A stretch of DNA of 64,000 bases from Pseudomonas sp. CCC3.1 (GTDB lineage Bacteria > Pseudomonadota > Gammaproteobacteria > Pseudomonadales > Pseudomonadaceae). The notes under the pieces are model-generated. The model made no database searches and was not told the DNA's origin. It was given only the letters and a program-made list of their open reading frames with translations. A program made the translations under genes and the position numbers. Below are positions 60,783 to 64,000 of this stretch, in pieces (positions within the stretch are counted from its first letter, which is position 1; each line of letters opens with the position of its first letter). The DNA lies in assembly GCF_034347405.1 (NCBI RefSeq), contig NZ_CP133778.1, forward strand, positions 1,550,001 through 1,614,000. Reading direction: 5' to 3'.

Positions 60783-61637
60783 TTAGTCGTGCAATGTCTC
60801 AGCTGCGTATAGCGTATTTTCCAGCAGGCAGGCGCGTGTCATCGGGCCAACGCCGCCAGGGACTGGCGTGATCCAGCCGGCGCGGGGCAGGGCGGTCTCG
60901 TAAACCACGTCGCCCACCAGCTTGCCATCTGCCTGGCGGTTAATGCCAACGTCGATCACGATGGCGCCTTCCTTGATCCACTCGCCTTTGACCAGGCCTG
61001 GTTTGCCTGCGGCCACGACCACCAGGTCGGCGCGGCCAACGTGGCCAGCCAGATCCTTGGTGAAACGGTGGGTAACCGTTACGGTGCAGCCCGCCAGCAG
61101 CAACTCCATGGCCATTGGGCGGCCCACAATGTTGGAGGCGCCGACAATAACGGCGTCCATTCCGTACAGGTCCTGACCTGTGCTTTCCAGCAAGGTCATG
61201 ATGCCTTTAGGGGTGCAAGGGCGCAGCAATGGAATGCGTTGTGCCAGACGGCCAACGTTGTAAGGGTGGAAGCCGTCCACGTCTTTGTCAGGGCGGATGC
61301 GCTCCAGCAATTTGGAGGCGTCCAGATGCTCTGGCAGGGGCAATTGAAGCAGGACGCCGTCGATGTTCGGGTCTTCATTAAGACGGTCGATCAAGTCAGT
61401 CAGTGCTTGTTGAGTCGTATCGCTAGGCAGGTCATAGGCTTGTGACAGAAAGCCTACCTCTTCGCAGTCTTTACGCTTGTGCGAAACATAAACCTGGGAG
61501 GCAGGATCGCTGCCGACCAGAATCACTGCCAGGCCGGGAGTGCGCAGGCCTTGCTCGTGACGCTCGGCGACACGTTTGGCAATCTGCTGGCGCAGGCTGG
61601 CGGCGATCGCTTTGCCGTCGATTAGTTGTGCAGTCAT
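60783..61637 (-). CDS. folD: Bifunctional methylenetetrahydrofolate dehydrogenase/cyclohydrolase
   Basis: A 284-residue enzyme of one-carbon metabolism interconverting 5,10-methylene- and 10-formyl-tetrahydrofolate. Catalytic lysine motif: SQVYVSHKRKDCEEVGFLS; substrate motif LLQLPLPEHLD; NADP site VGASNIVGRPMAMELLLAG; C-terminal PVPGGVGPMTRACLLENT. Complete length; it faces the tRNA cluster across a 280-bp gap. Confidence 0.95.
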   Translation of the reverse strand: MTAQLIDGKAIAASLRQQIAKRVAERHEQGLRTPGLAVILVGSDPASQVYVSHKRKDCEEVGFLSQAYDLPSDTTQQALTDLIDRLNEDPNIDGVLLQLPLPEHLDASKLLERIRPDKDVDGFHPYNVGRLAQRIPLLRPCTPKGIMTLLESTGQDLYGMDAVIVGASNIVGRPMAMELLLAGCTVTVTHRFTKDLAGHVGRADLVVVAAGKPGLVKGEWIKEGAIVIDVGINRQADGKLVGDVVYETALPRAGWITPVPGGVGPMTRACLLENTLYAAETLHD

Positions 61638-61769
61638 TACGCGTGATTAACCATCGTAAAGGGTGGAAAAAGGACGTGCATTCTCGCATGTCGGCGCGTA
61701 GGGGCAAAGGCGCTTGGTCTGCTTATTCCCCTAACTCCTTTATATTTCTAAACTTTTTAGAAAAAAGAG

Positions 61770-61796
61770 TTGACGGCTTTCCGGCTCGCCTATAAC
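61770..61796 (+). promoter_or_regulatory. Candidate promoter of the tRNA cluster
   Basis: TTGACG (61770-61775), a 15-bp spacer and TATAAC (61791-61796), preceded by an AT-rich stretch with TTTCTAAA/TTTAGAAA dyad. The spacer is shorter than ideal. It lies about 120 bp before the tRNA-Arg gene. Confidence 0.5.
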
Positions 61797-61917
61797 ATTC
61801 GTCGCACTTGTCGGGCACAGCCTAGCACTGGTTAAGAAGGTAGAGCGAAGTTGTTGTCCAGCTTGGTGATACTGAAAGCACTTAGTTTGTAATCGTCACA
61901 GAGTACAGATTAATAAG

Positions 61918-61994
61918 GCGCCCGTAGCTCAGCTGGATAGAGCATCCGCCTTCTAAGCGGATGGTCGCAGGTTCGAGTCCTGCCGGGTGCGCCA
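61918..61994 (+). tRNA. tRNA-Arg (anticodon TCT)
   Basis: A 77-nt cloverleaf with acceptor GCGCCCG/CGGGTGC (one G-T pair), D arm AGCTCAGCTGGATAGAGC, anticodon loop CTTCTAA, T arm with GGTTCGAGTCC, discriminator G and encoded CCA. It reads AGA and AGG codons. First of four tRNAs in a row between folD and tig. Confidence 0.95.
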
Positions 61995-62035
61995 TTAGGC
62001 AGCTTTGGCACAAGTAAGGCAGCAAAGGCAATATG

Positions 62036-62111
62036 GTGGGCGTAGCTCAGTTGGTAGAGCACGGGATTGTGACTCCCGTTGTCGAGGGTTCGATCCCCTT
62101 CGTCCACCCCA
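62036..62111 (+). tRNA. tRNA-His (anticodon GTG), copy 1
   Basis: A 76-nt tRNA: acceptor GTGGGCG/CGTCCAC, anticodon loop TTGTGAC, T loop TTCGATC, discriminator C and encoded CCA. The base before it is G, able to form the G-1:C73 pair typical of tRNA-His. Copy 2 at 62479 is identical. Confidence 0.96.
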
Positions 62112-62120
62112 TATTTAGAA

Positions 62121-62149
62121 AGACGCCAGATTAATGATCTGGCGTCTTT
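62121..62149 (+). terminator. Hairpin after tRNA-His copy 1
   Basis: AGACGCCAGAT and ATCTGGCGTCT form an 11-bp stem with loop TAATG, then TTG. A diverged copy follows tRNA-His copy 2. Confidence 0.75.
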
Positions 62150-62167
62150 GCTTGAAAAGTTTGAAAT

Positions 62168-62252
62168 GCGGATGTGGTGGAATTGGTAGACACACTGGAT
62201 TTAGGTTCCAGCGCCGAAAGGTGTGAGAGTTCGAGTCTCTCCGTCCGCACCA
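62168..62252 (+). tRNA. tRNA-Leu (anticodon TAG)
   Basis: An 85-nt class II tRNA with long variable arm (CGCCGAAAGGTG). Acceptor GCGGATG/CGTCCGC, anticodon stem CTGGA/TCCAG around TTTAGGT, T loop TTCGAGT, discriminator A and encoded CCA. Confidence 0.96.
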
Positions 62253-62295
62253 AATCAGGTTTCGCAATGCTTCGCTGGTTTTTGCGAAACCGTTG

Positions 62296-62320
62296 AAAAG
62301 CCGCCCTAGGCGGCTTTTTT
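62296..62320 (+). terminator. Terminator after tRNA-Leu
   Basis: AAAAGCCGCC and GGCGGCTTTT stem with a CTA loop followed by a T run. Confidence 0.9.
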
Positions 62321-62478
62321 ATTTTGCAGTAGCGCGCTTTATCGGCGATTTGCTGCAAGTTTAGTTGGTCGGTCAGTTCGTGGTTAATTCGGCGGAGTGC
62401 GCAGATCTACTAATGCTCTCACTTGTTCGGCATGTCTTTGGGCTGTCTGGGTGCAAGTAGGGTGATACACGCAATATG

Positions 62479-62554
62479 GTGGGCGTAGCTCAGTTGGTAG
62501 AGCACGGGATTGTGACTCCCGTTGTCGAGGGTTCGATCCCCTTCGTCCACCCCA
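62479..62554 (+). tRNA. tRNA-His (anticodon GTG), copy 2
   Basis: Identical over 76 nt to copy 1, including the encoded CCA and the preceding GCAATATG and following CATATTTAGAAA flanks. The copies are 443 bp apart with tRNA-Leu between them, so a segment including tRNA-His and its terminator was duplicated. Confidence 0.96.
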
Positions 62555-62562
62555 TATTTAGA

Positions 62563-62593
62563 AAAAACGCCAGATTAATAATCTGGCGTTTTT
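62563..62593 (+). terminator. Terminator after tRNA-His copy 2
   Basis: AAAACGCCAGAT and ATCTGGCGTTTTT with loop TAATA. Compared with the hairpin after copy 1, the two stem changes are compensatory or neutral and strengthen the T run. Confidence 0.88.
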
Positions 62594-62709
62594 GTTTTAA
62601 AAGTTTGGCTTGCAGATGCAGTCGAGTGATGGATTCAGATTTCATCGCCATTGAAGTGGCTTTGGTAAGCCTTGGTGCCGTTTCGGGGCGCGAGATTTGC
62701 CCAAGACCT

Positions 62710-62748
62710 AAAAAAGCGCAGTACCTGCAAAGGGATGCGCTTTTTTTT
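62710..62748. terminator. Orphan terminator-like hairpin
   Basis: AAAAAAGCGCA and TGCGCTTTTTTTT pair around a 15-nt loop, with a run of eight T. The preceding tRNA-His already has its own terminator, so this may end an unrecognised short transcript from about 62600 or serve as a back-up. Confidence 0.75.
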
Positions 62749-62985
62749 GGTTTGTACTGTTTTGGGTGTGTGAGCGATGGGCTGCATTGTGTTGCTGAAT
62801 AATGCCTGTCTCCCGTTTTCTTACCCTGCAGGGGCGCTGCCAAGCGCTTGCTTGATGCCTGCTTCTATATAGAAGGCTCTGAACTGGGGTCTGTGTGTAA
62901 AGATTTATGTGTTTTCAGGTGGTTAAGCAAATCATTGCTTGCGCTTAATAATGTACCTGCTGTTTCTGTGCGCGATTTCGGTAGG

Positions 62986-63014
62986 GTGACTTCTTGAGTT
63001 TGACCCACTAGAAT
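62986..63014 (+). promoter_or_regulatory. Candidate tig promoter
   Basis: GTGACT (62986-62991), 17-bp spacer, TAGAAT (63009-63014); the start of transcription would be about 55 bp before the tig ATG. Confidence 0.45.
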
Positions 63015-63075
63015 GCATGCCCTTGATTATGGGGTCGGAAACGGCCGGCTAATGTCTGTGCAACGAGGAATATCC

Positions 63076-64000
63076 ATGCAAGTTTCTGTTGAAAATACTT
63101 CCGCTCTTGAGCGTCGCATGACCATTGGCGTGCCAGCTGAGCGTATTGAGGCTGAAGTCAACAAGCGTCTGCAACAGACTGCCCAAAAGGCCAAAATCCC
63201 GGGCTTCCGTCCAGGCAAAGTGCCAATGAGCGTGATCCGTCAGCGTTACGAAGCTGATGCGCGTCAAGAAGCGCTGGGCAACGTGATCCAGGCTTCTTTC
63301 TACGAAGCAGTGGTTGAGCAAAAGCTGAACCCGGCTGGCGCACCATCGGTTGAGCCTAAAGTCTTCGAGAAAGGCAAAGATCTGGAATACATTGCCACTT
63401 TCGAAGTATTCCCAGAATTCGAAGTGACCGGTCTGGACACTATCGCCGTCGAGCGCCTGAGCGCCGAAGTGGCTGATGCTGACCTGGACAAAATGCTGGA
63501 CGTGCTGCGCAAGCAAAACACCCGCTTTGAAGTGACTGAGCGTGCTGCTCAGAACGAAGACCAGCTGAACATTGATTTCGTTGGCAAGGTTGATGGCGAA
63601 GTATTCGCTGGCGGTTCCGCCAAGGGTACTCAGCTGGTTCTGGGTTCGGGCCGCATGATTCCTGGCTTCGAAGACGGTCTGGTTGGTGCTAAGGCAGGCG
63701 AAGAGCGCGTTCTGTCCCTGACTTTCCCAGAGGACTATCAGAACCTGGACCTGGCTGGCAAAGCCGCTGAGTTCACCGTGACTGTCAACACTGTATCTGA
63801 GCCTAAGCTGCCAGAGCTGAACGAAGAGTTCTTCGCTCAATTCGGTATCAAGGAAACAGGTATCGAAGGTTTCCGCGCCGAAGTTCGTAAGAACATGGAG
63901 CGTGAGCTGCGTCAGGCAATCAAGTCCAAGGTTAAGAACCAGGTAATGGACGGTCTGCTGGCTGCCAACCCGATTGAAGTGCCAAAAGCTTTGCTGTCCA
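63076..64000 (+). CDS. tig: Trigger factor (5' part; continues past the window)
   Basis: The ribosome-bound chaperone and prolyl isomerase. About 308 of the usual 430-440 codons are inside the window, with no stop. The ribosome-binding signature is KIPGFRPGKVPMSVIRQRYEADARQEAL; the FKBP-like isomerase domain begins near residue 150 (NEDQLNIDFVGKVDGEVFAGGSAKGTQLVLGSGRMIPGFEDGLVGAKAGEE), and the C-terminal helical domain starts LPELNEEFFAQFGIKE. GAGGA precedes the ATG. In Pseudomonas clpP, clpX and lon normally follow. Confidence 0.95.
   Translation, partial: MQVSVENTSALERRMTIGVPAERIEAEVNKRLQQTAQKAKIPGFRPGKVPMSVIRQRYEADARQEALGNVIQASFYEAVVEQKLNPAGAPSVEPKVFEKGKDLEYIATFEVFPEFEVTGLDTIAVERLSAEVADADLDKMLDVLRKQNTRFEVTERAAQNEDQLNIDFVGKVDGEVFAGGSAKGTQLVLGSGRMIPGFEDGLVGAKAGEERVLSLTFPEDYQNLDLAGKAAEFTVTVNTVSEPKLPELNEEFFAQFGIKETGIEGFRAEVRKNMERELRQAIKSKVKNQVMDGLLAANPIEVPKALLS

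Larger units (their letters stand above)
62597..63075. other. Gap between the tRNA cluster and tig
   Basis: A 479-bp stretch without a supported protein gene. It contains an orphan terminator-like hairpin (62710-62748), then AT-rich sequence and the probable tig promoter near 62986-63014. Short open frames here overlap the tRNA-His gene and are not credible. Confidence 0.6.

Noticed and set aside
62036..62554. Second tRNA-His considered as an attachment-site duplicate left by an integrative element
   Set aside because: Both copies are complete genes with matching upstream and downstream flanks, and no integrase gene lies between them; a tandem duplication explains it better.
62476..62802. 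A 108-codon frame across tRNA-His copy 2
   Set aside because: It begins inside the tRNA gene and crosses two hairpins; no ribosome site or motif.

Overview
The window reads as chromosome of a Pseudomonas of the fluorescens/fragi type. The right half carries gene orders known from Pseudomonas: nadA, bepA, tusA-like, perM; acnB, DUF1289, usp; and lpxH, ppiB, glnS, cysS, folD, four tRNAs, tig. Short palindromes of the Pseudomonas REP type sit in many intergenic gaps. There is no rRNA, phage, transposase gene or CRISPR array. The genus call rests on gene content and order read by eye, not on a database search.

Left part (1-20 kb). A winged-helix regulator faces an operon-like set (RraA-type aldolase, D-2-hydroxyacid dehydrogenase, VOC protein), followed by a LysR regulator, an AEC transporter and an MFS transporter. 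At 6.7-10.6 kb lies a complete bufferin locus: on the minus strand an ECF sigma factor of the SigF type and its NrsF/DUF1109 membrane anti-sigma; on the plus strand a four-cysteine DUF2282 peptide (BufA1), its DUF692/MNIO modifying enzyme (BufB), a DUF2063 partner (BufC) and a DoxX protein. Both sides carry the same promoter signature, GTAACC-N16-CGAACTAC. Then follow nhaA, the reverse transsulfuration pair cbs/cystathionine lyase, ohr with ohrR, a secreted cupin, an HxlR regulator, a second FabF and an unrecognised membrane coiled-coil protein.

Middle part (20-41 kb). A GNAT protein and an azoreductase precede a BaeSR-like two-component system, divergent from a tripartite RND pump. Next come two tandem secreted tannase/feruloyl esterase family enzymes and a full gallate catabolic cluster (galT, galA, galP, galR, galB, galC, galD). 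Together these could hydrolyse gallotannins outside the cytoplasm, import gallate, open its ring and convert it to pyruvate and oxaloacetate. A DJ-1/PfpI protein closes the block.

Right part (41-64 kb). Mostly conserved housekeeping genes: NAD synthesis, outer-membrane quality control, sulfur transfer, aconitase B, tRNA hydroxylation, lipid A synthesis, aminoacyl-tRNA synthetases, folate metabolism, tRNAs and trigger factor. One accessory insert, a MarR-controlled EmrAB-type tripartite efflux operon (51.1-55.9 kb), is bounded by REP palindromes and has a striking perfect inverted repeat over its promoter. Upstream of acnB there is a 139-bp element with perfect 17-bp terminal inverted repeats that looks like a MITE or a large structured RNA/regulatory element.
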